Assembly: GCF_000355695.1 (NCBI RefSeq)
Contig: NC_020891.1
Coordinates: 2,356,001-2,420,000, forward strand
Direction: 5' to 3'
Length of the DNA stretch: 64,000 nt
Source of the DNA: Clavibacter nebraskensis NCPPB 2581
GTDB lineage: Bacteria; Actinomycetota; Actinomycetes; Actinomycetales; Microbacteriaceae
The translations under genes were made by a program, and so were the position numbers. Shown in pieces: positions 27,688-37,193 of this stretch. Position 1 is the stretch's first letter, and every line of letters begins with the position of its first letter. The notes beneath the pieces were generated by a model that did not search any database, was not told where the DNA came from, and worked only from the letters and a program-made list of their open reading frames with translations.

Positions 27688-28665
27688 CTAGGCCGCGCCG
27701 TCGAACATGCTCGTGACGGATCCGTCGTCGAAGACCTCGTGGATCGCGCGGGCCAGCAGCGGCGCGATGGGCAGCACCGTGAGCTTGTCCCAGCGCTTCT
27801 CCTCGGGGATCGGGAGCGTGTCCGTGACCACGACCGAGTCGATGTGGGGGCTGTTCAGGATCTGCGTGGCCGGGTCCGAGAAGACCGCGTGCGTGGCCGC
27901 GACGACGACGCCCGTGGCGCCGTTCTTCTTCAGCGCCTCGGCGGCGGACACGATGGTGCGGCCGGTGTCGATGAGGTCGTCCACCAGGAGGCACACGCGG
28001 CCGGAGACGTCGCCGACGATCTCGTGCACGGTGACCTGGTTGTGCACCTTCGGGTCGCGGCGCTTGTGGATGATGGCGAGCGGGGCGCCGAGCTTGTCGC
28101 TCCAGATGTCGGCGACGCGCACGCGGCCCATGTCGGGCGAGACGACCGTGAGGGTCGTGGAGTCGAGCACCGAGCGCATGTGCTCGAGGAGCACGGGCAT
28201 CGCGAAGAGGTGGTCGACGGGGCCGTCGAAGAAGCCCTGGATCTGCGCGGCGTGCAGGTCGACCGACATGATGCGGTCGGCGCCGGCGGCCTTGAAGAGG
28301 TCGGCGACGAGGCGGGCGGAGATCGGCTCGCGGCCGCGGCCCTTCTTGTCCTGCCGGGCGTACGGGTAGAACGGGGCGACCACGGTGATGCGCTTGGCCG
28401 AGGCCCGCTTCATCGCGTCGACCATGATGAGCTGCTCCATGAGCCACTCGTTGATGGGCGCCGTGTGCGACTGGATGACGAACGCGTCGCTGCCGCGCAC
28501 GCTCTCGTCGTACCGGATGTAGAGCTCGCCGTTGGCGAAGGTCCGCGCGTCCGTGTGCACGAGGCTCGTCTCGAGCTCCTGGGCGATCTGCTCGGCGAGC
28601 TCGGGGTGCGCGCGACCCGTGACGATCACGAGACGCTTCTCTCCGGCGGTCTTGATTGCGGACAT
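27688..28665 (-). CDS. prs: Ribose-phosphate pyrophosphokinase
   Basis: A 325-aa PRPP synthase transferring pyrophosphate from ATP to ribose 5-phosphate. Motifs: RTFANGELYIRYDESVRG, FYPYARQDKK in the catalytic flexible region, DLHAAQIQGFF for divalent metal and ATP binding, and the PRPP loop LLVDDLIDTGRT. It lies 14 nt after glmU, so prs and glmU form an operon, the usual arrangement. It supplies PRPP for nucleotides and, in actinobacteria, decaprenyl-phosphoryl arabinose-type precursors. Confidence 0.96.
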   Translation of the reverse strand: MSAIKTAGEKRLVIVTGRAHPELAEQIAQELETSLVHTDARTFANGELYIRYDESVRGSDAFVIQSHTAPINEWLMEQLIMVDAMKRASAKRITVVAPFYPYARQDKKGRGREPISARLVADLFKAAGADRIMSVDLHAAQIQGFFDGPVDHLFAMPVLLEHMRSVLDSTTLTVVSPDMGRVRVADIWSDKLGAPLAIIHKRRDPKVHNQVTVHEIVGDVSGRVCLLVDDLIDTGRTIVSAAEALKKNGATGVVVAATHAVFSDPATQILNSPHIDSVVVTDTLPIPEEKRWDKLTVLPIAPLLARAIHEVFDDGSVTSMFDGAA

Positions 28666-28679
28666 GGGACTCCGTCTCG

Positions 28680-30224
28680 TCAGTGCTGCTCGGTGTGCTC
28701 GGTCCCGGACGGAACGTCCTGGTGCCCTTCGGCGGCCTCGACGGCGGCCCGAGCCTCGGGGGTGCCCGGTCGTTTCGCCTCGGTCCAGCCGACCATGTTG
28801 CGTTGCGGCGCCACCGAGATGCCGAGTGCGCCGGGCGGGACGTCCTTGCGGATGACGGCACCGGCACCCGTGTAGGAGCCGGTACCGATCCTAACCGGTG
28901 CGACGAGCACGTTCCGCGAGCCGATGTGCACGTGGTCGCCCACCTCGCTGCGGTGCTTCGTGTGCCCGTCGTAGTTCGCGAAGACCGCTCCCGCGCCGAT
29001 GTTCGTGTGCGCGCCGATCGTCGCGTCGCCGACGTAGCTGAGGTGCGGGACCTTGCTGTGCTCGCCGATCTCCGCGTTCTTCGTCTCGACGTACGCGCCG
29101 ATCTTGCCGTCGTCGCCGAGGCGCGTGCCGGGCCGCAGGTACGAGAACGGGCCGACCGTCGCGCGGGCGCCGATGACGGCCAGCTCGGCGTCGGTGCGGC
29201 GGACCACGGCGTCCTCGCCGACCTCGGTGTCGCGGAGGGTCGTGTCGGGGCCGACCGTGGCGCCGGCGGCGACCGTGGAGGCGCCGAGGATCTGGGTGCC
29301 CGGGAGGACGGTGACGTCGGTGGCGAGCGTGGCCTTGACGTCGATCCAGGTGGTGCGCGGATCCTGGATCGTCACGCCCGCGAGCTGCCAGCGCCGGATG
29401 ATGCGCGCGTTGAGCTCGGTCGCCGCGGCCGTGAGCTGGACGCGGTCGTTGATGCCGGCGACGAGCCAGCTGTCGCGCACCGGCAGGCCCTCGATGGCGC
29501 CGCCCGCGCGACGGATCACGTCGGCCGCGTCGGTGAGGTACTTCTCGCGCTGCGCGTTGTCAGTGCCGATCGCGCCGAGGGTCTGCCGGAGCGCCTCGGC
29601 GTCGAAGACGTAGACGCCCGCGTTGACCTCGTCGATGCGGAGCTGGTCGCCGGTCGCGTCCTTCTGCTCGACGATCGCCTCGAACGCGCCGTCCTGGCCG
29701 CGGATGATGCGGCCGTTGCCGGTCGGGTCGTCGAGGCGGGCGGTGAGGAGGGTGAGGTCGTTGCGCGCCTGGCGGTGCGCGGAGACGAGCGAGCGGAGGG
29801 TCGCGGCGTCGAGCAGGGGCACGTCGCCCGAGAGCACGACGACCTGGCCCGTGAAGCCCTCGGGCAGGGCCGTGATGCCCACCTCGACCGCGCGGCCGGT
29901 GCCGGGGATCTCGTCCTGGTCGACCACGAGGGCCTCGGGCGACAGCGCGCGCACGACCTCGACCACCTGGTCACGGTCGTGGCGGACGACCGTGACGATG
30001 TGGCGCGCGCCGAGCTCCTCCGCTGTCGCGAGCACGTGGCCGACGAGCGGCAGGCCGGCGAGCGGGTGCAGGACCTTGGGGAGGCGCGAGCGCATGCGGG
30101 TGCCCTGGCCGGCGGCGAGGATCACGACCGCGATGGAGGGGCTGCGCGGCTCGCCGTCGACGTCGAGCTCGCCCGTCACGATGGGGATCTCGCGGGTCGT
30201 CGGCGTGATGTCTGAGTCGGTCAT
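28680..30224 (-). CDS. glmU: Bifunctional UDP-GlcNAc pyrophosphorylase/GlcN-1-P acetyltransferase
   Basis: A 514-aa enzyme making UDP-N-acetylglucosamine for peptidoglycan. The N-terminal nucleotidyltransferase has VILAAGQGTRMRSRLPKVLHP and the VLSGDVPLLD metal site. The C-terminal half is a left-handed beta-helix (LSYVGDATIGAHTNIGAG, ANYDGHTKHRSEVGD) with the acetyltransferase residues. The N- and C-termini are somewhat longer than in E. coli GlmU; the C-terminal 30 residues are hydrophilic. ATG start behind AGGGAG. tRNA-Gln lies just upstream on the same strand. Confidence 0.96.
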   Translation of the reverse strand: MTDSDITPTTREIPIVTGELDVDGEPRSPSIAVVILAAGQGTRMRSRLPKVLHPLAGLPLVGHVLATAEELGARHIVTVVRHDRDQVVEVVRALSPEALVVDQDEIPGTGRAVEVGITALPEGFTGQVVVLSGDVPLLDAATLRSLVSAHRQARNDLTLLTARLDDPTGNGRIIRGQDGAFEAIVEQKDATGDQLRIDEVNAGVYVFDAEALRQTLGAIGTDNAQREKYLTDAADVIRRAGGAIEGLPVRDSWLVAGINDRVQLTAAATELNARIIRRWQLAGVTIQDPRTTWIDVKATLATDVTVLPGTQILGASTVAAGATVGPDTTLRDTEVGEDAVVRRTDAELAVIGARATVGPFSYLRPGTRLGDDGKIGAYVETKNAEIGEHSKVPHLSYVGDATIGAHTNIGAGAVFANYDGHTKHRSEVGDHVHIGSRNVLVAPVRIGTGSYTGAGAVIRKDVPPGALGISVAPQRNMVGWTEAKRPGTPEARAAVEAAEGHQDVPSGTEHTEQH

Positions 30225-30272
30225 GGCGATCTCCCTGATCCTCGTACGTCTGTCCGGCGCGGCCGGCGGGCG

Positions 30273-30347
30273 TGGCTCCGCCCCCAGGATTCGAACCTGG
30301 ACCTCACAGCTCCAAAGGCTGAAGTGCTGCCGTTACACCAAGGCGGA
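30273..30347 (-). tRNA. tRNA-Gln (anticodon UUG)
   Basis: The cloverleaf reads leftward from 30347: acceptor TCCGCC/GGCGGA, D arm TTGGTGTAACGGCAGCA, anticodon loop CTTTGGA (UUG), T arm CCAGG-TTCGAAT-CCTGG, discriminator G and encoded CCA. It lies just upstream of glmU. Confidence 0.95.
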
Positions 30348-30423
30348 CCGCTCACGGTCCGGCCGTGCGCACGACGAGTCTGCCAGAGGTGCCCGGACGC
30401 GGAGACCGGGACGCGGTGGGCGC

Positions 30424-30816
30424 TCAGGCCCCGCGCGCGCGGCGCCGGCGGAGGACGCCGCGGATCCGCAGCACCAGGAGGAGCGCGCCGCCGACCGCGA
30501 GCCCCATGGCCCCGCCGACGAGGACGCGCGCGTCGAACGCGCCCTGCTGGAACGGCCAGACCTGGCTGGCGAGGGCGGCGATCCCGAGCAGGAGCGGGGT
30601 GAGCACCGCCGCGACGACGGCCTCCTGCCACGGGACCCTGCGCTCGGCCCCGTGCCGTCGGTCGTGGATCGTGGTGCCGACGAGGGCGCCCCACATCGGC
30701 AGCACGAGACCCAGGTTCGCGACCGGGACGAGGAGGAGGGCGACGAGGAGGGCCAGCGCGGCCCCGCCCACGTACCACCACGGCATGACGGAGCGGACGG
30801 AGGGGAGGTCGGCCAT
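30424..30816 (-). CDS. Small polytopic membrane protein
   Basis: A 130-aa protein I do not recognise. It shows about four hydrophobic segments (about residues 12-35, 36-45, 60-82 and 95-118) and a basic C-terminal tail (RIRGVLRRRRARG). I chose the ATG at 30816 because a TAGCGT hexamer ends 7 nt before it, which implies a leaderless transcript; GAGG also lies within that gap. It is divergent from the MarR gene, whose start is only 51 bp away, so the regulator may control it. Confidence 0.7.
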   Translation of the reverse strand: MADLPSVRSVMPWWYVGGAALALLVALLLVPVANLGLVLPMWGALVGTTIHDRRHGAERRVPWQEAVVAAVLTPLLLGIAALASQVWPFQQGAFDARVLVGGAMGLAVGGALLLVLRIRGVLRRRRARGA

Positions 30817-30829
30817 GGTCCTCACGCTA
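30817..30829 (-). promoter_or_regulatory. Leaderless-type -10 element
   Basis: Minus-strand TAGCGT (30824-30829) is followed by 7 nt and then the ATG of the membrane protein gene. Confidence 0.45.
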
Positions 30830-30867
30830 GCGACCGGGCGGACGCCCCGGACCGGCATGATGGGGGG

Positions 30868-31368
30868 ATGCCCAGCCGCGACGAGGTCGACCGCATCGTC
30901 CACGCATGGCGGCGCGAGCGGCCCGACCTCGACTTCTCCCCGCTCGAGGTGCTGTCACGCGTCGGCCGCCTGGCGCGGCTGCTGGAGCGTGCGCGGCGGT
31001 CGGCGTTCCAGGAGTCGGAGCTGGAGTCGTGGGAGTTCGACGTGCTGTCGGCGCTGCGGCGGGCGGGCGATCCGTATCAGCTCAGCCCCAAGGCCCTGCT
31101 GCAGCAGACGCTCGTCTCCTCGGGCACCATGACGAACCGCATCGACCGGCTCGTGGCGCGCGGGCTCGTGGAGCGGCGGACGGATCCGCACGACGGACGC
31201 GGCATCCTCGTGGTCATGTCGGACCCGGGGCGCACGCGCGTCGACACCGCGATCACGCGGCTCGTCGCCGAGGAGGCGACGCTCCTCGACACGATGCCGG
31301 GCACCGACCGCGACGTGCTCGCGGGGCTGCTGCGGCAGCTGATCCTCGACCTCGACGACGGGGCCTGA
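30868..31368 (+). CDS. MarR-family transcriptional regulator
   Basis: A 166-aa winged-helix regulator. Helix-turn-helix and wing are clear: LSPKALLQQTLVSSGTMTNRIDRLVARGLVERRTDPHDGR, about residues 70-110 (only key parts given: SSGTMTNRIDRL and the DPHDGR wing). The N-terminal 60 residues are helical (dimerisation) and include an LESWEFDVLSALRRAG segment. The ATG follows CATGAT and six Gs, again close to leaderless geometry. The nearest divergent gene encodes a small membrane protein; ligand unknown. Confidence 0.88.
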   Translation: MPSRDEVDRIVHAWRRERPDLDFSPLEVLSRVGRLARLLERARRSAFQESELESWEFDVLSALRRAGDPYQLSPKALLQQTLVSSGTMTNRIDRLVARGLVERRTDPHDGRGILVVMSDPGRTRVDTAITRLVAEEATLLDTMPGTDRDVLAGLLRQLILDLDDGA

Positions 31369-31375
31369 CGCCCGC

Positions 31376-31732
31376 TCAGGCGTGCGCGACGCAGCGGCGC
31401 GCAGCCGGGCGGATCTCGAGCCGGCCCGCGGGGATCGCCTCGCCGCAGACCTCGCAGCGGCCGTAGGTCCCCGCGTCGAGGCGCGCGACGGCCGCGTCGA
31501 CGTCCGCGAGGCGCTCGCGGGCCTCGCGGATCATCGCGTCGGACTGCGAGCGCTCGAACGCGAGGGTCGCGCCCTCGGGGTCGTGCTCGTCGTCGGAGTT
31601 GGCGTCTTGCCGGGCCTCGACGATCGCCGCCACGTCGCGGTCGAGGCCGCGGATGAGCGCGAGCGTGTCGGCCCGCAGCGCGGCGAGGGCCGCGCGCGGG
31701 TCCGCCGGAGCGGCCGCGGCGTCGTCGGCCAC
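31376..31732 (-). CDS. TraR/DksA-type zinc-finger protein
   Basis: A 118-aa protein with a helical N-terminal half and a C-terminal zinc finger CEVCGEAIPAGRLEIRPAARRC ending VAHA (about 95-118). The usual fourth cysteine is replaced, leaving a CxxC...CxxH pattern that could still hold zinc. Family members bind RNA polymerase through the secondary channel or act as small regulators. It converges on the MarR gene with 7 bp between the stops and precedes no obvious partner downstream. Confidence 0.8.
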   Translation of the reverse strand: MADDAAAAPADPRAALAALRADTLALIRGLDRDVAAIVEARQDANSDDEHDPEGATLAFERSQSDAMIREARERLADVDAAVARLDAGTYGRCEVCGEAIPAGRLEIRPAARRCVAHA

Positions 31733-31739
31733 CGGCCGG

Positions 31740-32759
31740 CTACGCGGCGACGCGGACGAGCGCGTGCGCGTCCGCCATCAGCTCGACCGAGCGGAGGCGC
31801 TCGGGCGTCCGCTGCGACGCGTGGCCGACGATGACCTCGTCGACGCCCGCCTGCTCCGCGAACCGGTTCGCGTAGTCGGAGACCTCGGCGCCCGTGCCGA
31901 TGCCCGTGTAGGTCATCATGCTGGCGACGTGCGCGCCGACGGGCGCCTCGAGGAGCCGGTCGAGCTCATCGTCGGTGAACGTCTGCGTGGCCGGGATCTG
32001 GCCGCTCTGGCGCAGCAGCATCAGGAGGCGGGCACGGCGGACGTCGGCGAACTGGCGCTCGGCGTCGGCCCGGTCGTCGGCCGCGATGGCGTTGATGCCG
32101 GCGATCGCGTAGGGCGCGTCGAGCTGCTCCGACGGGCGGAAGTCGCGGCGGTAGATGGCGATCGCGTCGAGCAGCATGTCGGGTGCGAAGTGCGACGCGA
32201 ACGCGAACGGCAGTCCGAGGGCGGCCGCAAGCTGGGCGCCGAAGGTCGAGGATCCGAGGATGTAGAGGGGCACGCGCGTGCCGACGCCCGGCGTCGCGGA
32301 CACGCCGGGCACCTGGCTCTCGCCGGCGAGGAACGCCTGCAGCTCGACGACGTCCTCGGGGAAGCGGTCGGAGGATCCGGGGTCGCGGCGGAGCGCGCGG
32401 AACGTGGCCTGGTCGCTGCCGGGGGCGCGGCCGAGGCCGAGGTCGATGCGTCCCGGGTGCAGCGTCTCGAGCGTGCCGAACTGCTCCGCGATGGTGAGCG
32501 GCGAGTGGTTCGGCAGCATGACGCCGCCAGATCCGAGCCGGATGGTCGACGTCTGGCTCGCGACGTGGGCGATGAGGACGCTCGTGGCGCTGGACGCGAT
32601 CGAGGCCATGTTGTGGTGCTCGGCGTACCAGACGCGGCGGTAGCCGCTGCGCTCGGCCTGCTGGGCGAGGGCGACGGAGGCGGCGAAGCTGTCGCGGGCG
32701 GTCTCCCCGGGGGCGATGGGGGCGAGGTCGAGGATGGAGAGCGGGACGGTCATGCTCAT
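31740..32759 (-). CDS. LLM-class flavin-dependent oxidoreductase
   Basis: A 339-aa luciferase-like monooxygenase (PF00296 type), expected to use reduced flavin. Typical segments: [14 protein letters not shown] at the N-terminus, [50 protein letters not shown] and [11 protein letters not shown]. Substrate cannot be inferred; the subgroup is widespread in actinobacteria as an uncharacterised alkanal monooxygenase-like class. The ATG at 32759 overlaps the lysE stop (ATGA), so the two are coupled although their functions do not obviously match. Confidence 0.88.
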   Translation of the reverse strand: MSMTVPLSILDLAPIAPGETARDSFAASVALAQQAERSGYRRVWYAEHHNMASIASSATSVLIAHVASQTSTIRLGSGGVMLPNHSPLTIAEQFGTLETLHPGRIDLGLGRAPGSDQATFRALRRDPGSSDRFPEDVVELQAFLAGESQVPGVSATPGVGTRVPLYILGSSTFGAQLAAALGLPFAFASHFAPDMLLDAIAIYRRDFRPSEQLDAPYAIAGINAIAADDRADAERQFADVRRARLLMLLRQSGQIPATQTFTDDELDRLLEAPVGAHVASMMTYTGIGTGAEVSDYANRFAEQAGVDEVIVGHASQRTPERLRSVELMADAHALVRVAA

Positions 32760-33559
32760 CCCAACAGCGCGGATGCCTCGGGTGTTCCGAGCCCGGCGGA
32801 GGCGGAGGCGGGGGCGGCGGGCGCGTCCGCGGCGCTCACCGTCGCCGTGCGACGCCGACGCGCGACCGACCACGCGGCCACGACACCGGCGAGCAGCGCG
32901 CACACGACGGTGGCGACGGCGATCCGCGTCCCCTCCCCCAGCCCGGCCGGCACGAGCGGCAGCAGGATCTGCACGGCGAGCACGAGCATCACGCCGGCGA
33001 TCACGGTGTCGAGCACGCGCCAGGCGGCCGGCCGGGCGAGCACGGGCGCGAAGACCCGGGCGGCGGTCGCGAGCAGCGTGAACCAGACGCAGCTCGCGAC
33101 CATCGCGCCGACGCCGAAGGCCCAGCGGCCGTCGCCGTGGCCGGCCGCGACGGATCCGACGAGGAGGACGGTGTCGAGGTAGACGTGCGGGTTCAGCCAG
33201 GTGAGCGCGAGGCACGCGGCGACCACGGTGCCGAGCGCACGCGGCGCGGACACGGCGACCGCGAGACCCTGCGGCGCGACGGCCCGGAGGAGCGACAGCG
33301 CCGCGTAGCCGGCGAGGAAGCAGGCGCCGAGGATGCGGATGACGACGATCGCGACGGGCGCCGCCTCGATCAGCGCGCCGACTCCGGCCACGCCGAGGCC
33401 GATGAGGATCACGTCCGAGACCGCGCAGATGAGCACCACGACGAGCACGTGCTCGCGCCGCGTGCCCTGCCGGAGGAGGAACGCGTTCTGCGCGCCGATC
33501 GCGGCGATGAGCGAGAAGCCGAGGCCGAAGCCGGAGAGCGCGTGCGCGAGCGGGTGCAT
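32756..33559 (-). CDS. lysE: LysE/ArgO-family amino acid exporter
   Basis: A 267-aa membrane exporter for basic amino acids. It starts with the family signature [23 protein letters not shown] and has six hydrophobic segments, including [20 protein letters not shown]. An extra C-terminal tail of about 30 Ala/Pro residues is present. I chose the ATG at 33559: TAGCGT ends 7 nt upstream, and GGAGG lies between. It is divergent from a LysR-type gene of the LysG/ArgP group, the classic regulator-exporter pair in which intracellular lysine or arginine induces export. Confidence 0.9.
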   Translation of the reverse strand: MHPLAHALSGFGLGFSLIAAIGAQNAFLLRQGTRREHVLVVVLICAVSDVILIGLGVAGVGALIEAAPVAIVVIRILGACFLAGYAALSLLRAVAPQGLAVAVSAPRALGTVVAACLALTWLNPHVYLDTVLLVGSVAAGHGDGRWAFGVGAMVASCVWFTLLATAARVFAPVLARPAAWRVLDTVIAGVMLVLAVQILLPLVPAGLGEGTRIAVATVVCALLAGVVAAWSVARRRRTATVSAADAPAAPASASAGLGTPEASALLG

Positions 33560-33628
33560 GGCCTCCACGCTAGGCACCGGGCGCGCATCAGACCCGCTCA
33601 TCTTCCTGCGGCACCATTAGCATCGCTG
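33560..33628. promoter_or_regulatory. lysE-lysG intergenic control region
   Basis: Only 69 bp separate the divergent starts. The minus strand carries TAGCGT (33567-33572) 7 nt before the lysE ATG. AT-richer DNA (ATTAGCATCGCTGATG) next to the regulator start would be the natural LysR-type binding site. Confidence 0.45.
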
Positions 33629-34525
33629 ATGATGGACATCCGCACCGAGCACCTGCGCACCCTGGCCGCCGTCATCGACACGGGCACGCTGGACGCGGCC
33701 GCCCGCGCGCTCCGGCTCACGCCCTCCGCGGTGAGCCAGCGGATCACGGCGCTCGAGCGCAGCGCCGGCCGGGTGCTCCTCCGCCGCACCCGCCCCGCGA
33801 CCACGACCGAGGCGGGCGACGCCGTGCTGCGGCACGCGCGCCAGGTGCTCCTGCTCGAGCGCGACCTCGACGGGCTGCTCGGCGTGGGCGAGGGCGACGC
33901 TCCCCGCGCGGGGACGGCCGCCGTGCCCGTCGTCGTCAACGGCGACTCGCTCGCGTCCTGGCTGCTGCCCGCGTTCGCGGCGCTGGCCGCCGAGACCGGC
34001 CAGGCGATCGAGGTGCTGCGCGAGGACGAGCACCACTCCCTCGACCTGCTGCGCGACGGATCCGCGATGGCCGCCGTCACGAGCGTGAAGGACCCGGTCC
34101 AGGGCTGCACCTCCGAGCGGCTCGGCCGGATGCGGTACCGCGCGCTCGCGACGCCCGCCTACGTCGCCGCGCACCTGCCCGACGGGCCCACCCCGAGCGC
34201 GCTGGCGGTGGCGCCGCTCGTGATGTTCGACCGCAAGGACGCCATGCAGGACCGCTGGCTGCGCGGCCGGCGCGCGCCCGCCGGGCAGCCGCGGCACTAC
34301 GTGCCGTCGTCGGCGGAGTTCGTCACGGCGGTCACGCTCGGCATGGGCTGGGGCATGCTGCCCGACCTGCAGAGCGAGGAGCTCGTCGCGTCGGGCGCGC
34401 TCGTGCCGCTGGACGCGGGATCCCACGTGGACGTGGCCCTGCACTGGCAGCGCTGGAGCGTCGACTCCCCCGTGCTCGGCGACCTCACCCGGCACGTGCG
34501 CGCCGCGGCCGCCTCGCTCCGGTGA
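33629..34525 (+). CDS. lysG: LysR-family regulator of the LysG/ArgP group
   Basis: A 298-aa LysR-type regulator. The helix-turn-helix lies at about 15-45 (GTLDAAARALRLTPSAVSQRI, given here in part as TPSAVSQRI), followed by the effector domain with VVVNGDSLASWLLPAFAAL and LGMGWGMLPDLQ, both typical of ArgP/LysG. Two adjacent ATGs (33629, 33632) are possible starts. Divergent from lysE, which it most likely activates when bound to a basic amino acid. Confidence 0.9.
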   Translation: MMDIRTEHLRTLAAVIDTGTLDAAARALRLTPSAVSQRITALERSAGRVLLRRTRPATTTEAGDAVLRHARQVLLLERDLDGLLGVGEGDAPRAGTAAVPVVVNGDSLASWLLPAFAALAAETGQAIEVLREDEHHSLDLLRDGSAMAAVTSVKDPVQGCTSERLGRMRYRALATPAYVAAHLPDGPTPSALAVAPLVMFDRKDAMQDRWLRGRRAPAGQPRHYVPSSAEFVTAVTLGMGWGMLPDLQSEELVASGALVPLDAGSHVDVALHWQRWSVDSPVLGDLTRHVRAAAASLR

Positions 34526-34565
34526 GGAGCGGGCGGCCACGGCTGGCAGCGGACGCGCAGACGGA

Positions 34566-35225
34566 TCAGCGCCGGAGCGCCACCCGGGCCATCCGGTTGC
34601 CGGCGAACTGCACCACCTGCACGAGCACGATGATGATGAGCACCGCCGCCCACGTGACGACCGGCTCGAACTGCCGGTAGCCGTAGACGATCGCGAAGTT
34701 GCCGAGGCCGCCGGCGCCGATCGCGCCCGCGACCGCCGTCATGTCGACGATGCCGACGAAGACGAACGTGTAGCCGAGGATCAGCGGCCCGAGCGCCTCC
34801 GGGATCAGCAGCGTGAAGATGATCCGCACGGGGCTCGCGCCCACGGACCGGGCCGCCTCGATCACGCCCGGCTGCACCGTGAGCAGGTTCTGCTCGACGA
34901 TGCGGCTGATCGCGAAGGACGCCCCGAGCGACAGCGTGAAGATGATCGCCGGCTGCCCGATGCCGTTGCCCGTGACCAGGCGGGCGAGGGGCTGGGCGGC
35001 GACCAGGAAGATGATGAACGGGATCGGCCGGAAGGTGTTGACGACCAGGTTCAGCACCGCGAGCACGGGCCGGTTCGGGAGCAGGCTGCTCGGGCGCGTC
35101 AGGTACAGCCCGAGGCCCATGATGAGGCCGCCGAGCCCGCCGAACAGCAGCGTGAGCAGCACCATCACGAGCGTCTCGACCGCCGACTGGCCGAGGAGCG
35201 GGAGGAGCGGGTTCAGCGCGTCCAT
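34566..35225 (-). CDS. metI: Methionine ABC transporter permease
   Basis: A 219-aa MetI-type permease with five hydrophobic helices. The EAA-type loop (EAARSVGASPVRIIFTLLIPEALGPLI, about 130-157; core EAARSVGASP) couples to the ATPase, and the N-terminal LLGQSAVETLVMVLLTLLFGG and TNSFRPIPFIIFLV-like region (NTFRPIPFIIFLV here) are family-typical. One nucleotide after the metN stop; last gene of metQNI. Confidence 0.93.
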   Translation of the reverse strand: MDALNPLLPLLGQSAVETLVMVLLTLLFGGLGGLIMGLGLYLTRPSSLLPNRPVLAVLNLVVNTFRPIPFIIFLVAAQPLARLVTGNGIGQPAIIFTLSLGASFAISRIVEQNLLTVQPGVIEAARSVGASPVRIIFTLLIPEALGPLILGYTFVFVGIVDMTAVAGAIGAGGLGNFAIVYGYRQFEPVVTWAAVLIIIVLVQVVQFAGNRMARVALRR

Positions 35226-35226
35226 C

Positions 35227-36264
35227 TCAGACCACCTCCGTCACGGTGACGCCGGCGCGGTCGGCCGCGAGCACCTCGTCGATGCGCGCGGGGTCGCCCC
35301 CGAGCGCGAGGGTCAGGTTGCCGAAGGTGCGGCCCTGGATGTCGGTGATCCCGCCGTGCACGACCTCGAACGCGATGCCCGCGGCGGCGAGCGCCTGGAA
35401 CACCTCGGCCTGCGTGGCGCCGCCGTCCGCGAAGGACAGCGTGACGAGGCGCCCCGGGTGCCGGCGGCGGAGGCGCTGGACCTCCTCGGTCTCGGGGACG
35501 CCCGCGACCACGGTCGACACGAAGCGGCGCGCGGCGTCGCTCGTCGGCCGGGAGAACACGTCGAAGACCGCGCCCTGCTCGATGACGCGACCGGAGTCCA
35601 TGACGGCCACGCGGTGGGCGATGGACTTGATGACCTCCATCTCGTGCGTGATGACGACGATGGTGACGCCGAGCTCCTCGTTGACCCGGCGCAGGAGCGC
35701 GAGGACCTCGCTCGTGGTCTCGGGATCCAGCGCGCTCGTGGCCTCGTCGGCCAGGAGGATCGCGGGGCTCGTCGCGAGCGCGCGGGCGATGCCGACGCGC
35801 TGCTTCTGCCCGCCGGACAGCTCGTCGGTGCGGGCGTGCGCCTTGTCGGCGAGGCCGACGAAGTGCAGGAGGTCGCTGATCCGCCGCTGCTGCTGGTCCT
35901 TCGGCATGCCCGCGACCGTGAGCGGGTACGCGACGTTGCCCCACACGGTCTTCGAGGTGAAGAGGTTGAACTGCTGGAAGACCATGCCGATGCCGAGGCG
36001 CAGCTTCCGGAGCTCCCGCTCGGGTAGGCCTTGGATCTCCCGGCCGTCGACCGAGACGGTGCCGACGGTCGGCCGCTCGAGCGCGTTCACGAGCCGCACG
36101 AGCGTGCTCTTGCCTGCGCCCGAGTAGCCGATGATCCCGAACACCTCGCCGCGGCGGATGTCGAGGTCGACGTCGGCGAGCGCCTCGAGGGCCGGCTCGC
36201 CCTTCGCGCGCGGCGGATACTGCTTGCCGACGCCGCGCAGGGAGACGTGAGGGGCGTCCGTCAT
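35227..36264 (-). CDS. metN: Methionine ABC transporter ATP-binding protein
   Basis: A 345-aa ATPase with Walker A GYSGAGKST, signature LSGGQKQRVGIARALA, Walker B ILLADEATSALD and an H-loop ITHEM. The C-terminal 90 residues form the NIL-type methionine-sensing domain, which in MetN gives trans-inhibition. The ATG overlaps the stop of the binding-protein gene (ATGA), showing coupled translation with metQ. Confidence 0.94.
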   Translation of the reverse strand: MTDAPHVSLRGVGKQYPPRAKGEPALEALADVDLDIRRGEVFGIIGYSGAGKSTLVRLVNALERPTVGTVSVDGREIQGLPERELRKLRLGIGMVFQQFNLFTSKTVWGNVAYPLTVAGMPKDQQQRRISDLLHFVGLADKAHARTDELSGGQKQRVGIARALATSPAILLADEATSALDPETTSEVLALLRRVNEELGVTIVVITHEMEVIKSIAHRVAVMDSGRVIEQGAVFDVFSRPTSDAARRFVSTVVAGVPETEEVQRLRRRHPGRLVTLSFADGGATQAEVFQALAAAGIAFEVVHGGITDIQGRTFGNLTLALGGDPARIDEVLAADRAGVTVTEVV

Positions 36265-37193
36265 CGAGCCGCCTTCTTCTCGGCGACGGCCTTCTCCGTG
36301 GTGGTGAGGAGGGTCTGCAGCTCGTCGGCCGGCGTCTGCAGCGGGATGGCGGTGCCGCCCGAGTTCTCGACGACCGCGTCGACCACGGCGGGGGTGTCGC
36401 GGAAGATCTGCGCGAGCTTCAGGTAGGTCTCGTTCTGGGCGTCGGCAGCGCGGGCCGCGAAGACGTTGACGTAGGCGAGCGCCTTCGGGTCGCTGGGGTC
36501 GTCATGCGCGATCGCGTCGTCGGCGGTGAGGCCCGCGTCGGTGACGAAGTCGTTGTTGATGATGACGGCGTCCGCGTCCGGCAGCGACGTGGCGGTGAGC
36601 GCGGCGTCCACCGTGGTGACGCGGACCTTCGAGGCGGCCTGGTCGATGTCGTCGAGCGTGGAGACGCTGGATCCGCCGCCCTTCAGCGCCAGGAGGCCCT
36701 CGCGCTGGAGCAGGAGGAGGCCGCGGGCGAGGTTCGACTCGTCGTTCGGCAGGATCACGGTGCCGCCCTGCGGGATGTCGGCGACCGACCCGTGCTTCGA
36801 CGAGTACAGCCCGAGCGGGTAGATCGCCGTGGCGCCGATGGGCGCGAGGTCCTCGCCCGCGCCCTCGTTGTACTGCGCGAGGTAGACGAGGTGCTGGAAC
36901 TGGTCGAGGTCGATCTCGCCCTCGCTGAGGGCCGGGTTCACCTGCGGGTACTCGGTGAAGTCGACGATCTCCACGTCGATGCCCTGCTCCTTCGCCGCCT
37001 CGACGAAGAGGGGCCACTGCGGGTCGCTCGCGCCGACGACGCCGATCTTGACGGCCTTGCCGCCGCCCGAGAACGCGCCGACGGCGAAGAGGACGGCTCC
37101 GACGACCGCGAGGACGACGACGACCGCGCCGATGATGAGGCCGAGGCGGTTCCTCCGCTTCGGGGCGTCGATCAGGGGTGCCTGGGTGGTCAT
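36261..37193 (-). CDS. metQ: MetQ/NlpA-family methionine-binding protein, membrane anchored
   Basis: A 310-aa substrate-binding protein of the NlpA family: VKIGVVGASDPQWPLFVEAA, FTEYPQVNPALSEGEIDLDQFQHLVYL (core DLDQFQH) and a C-terminal PAVVDAVVENSGGTAIPL. It should deliver methionine or a close analogue to the MetN-MetI complex. Unlike most family members it has no lipobox cysteine: after the N-terminal helix (about 17-40, LGLIIGAVVVVLAVVGAVLF) comes GAFSGGGK, so it is probably held by an uncleaved helix. First gene of the operon with a long 5' region. Confidence 0.88.
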   Translation of the reverse strand: MTTQAPLIDAPKRRNRLGLIIGAVVVVLAVVGAVLFAVGAFSGGGKAVKIGVVGASDPQWPLFVEAAKEQGIDVEIVDFTEYPQVNPALSEGEIDLDQFQHLVYLAQYNEGAGEDLAPIGATAIYPLGLYSSKHGSVADIPQGGTVILPNDESNLARGLLLLQREGLLALKGGGSSVSTLDDIDQAASKVRVTTVDAALTATSLPDADAVIINNDFVTDAGLTADDAIAHDDPSDPKALAYVNVFAARAADAQNETYLKLAQIFRDTPAVVDAVVENSGGTAIPLQTPADELQTLLTTTEKAVAEKKAAR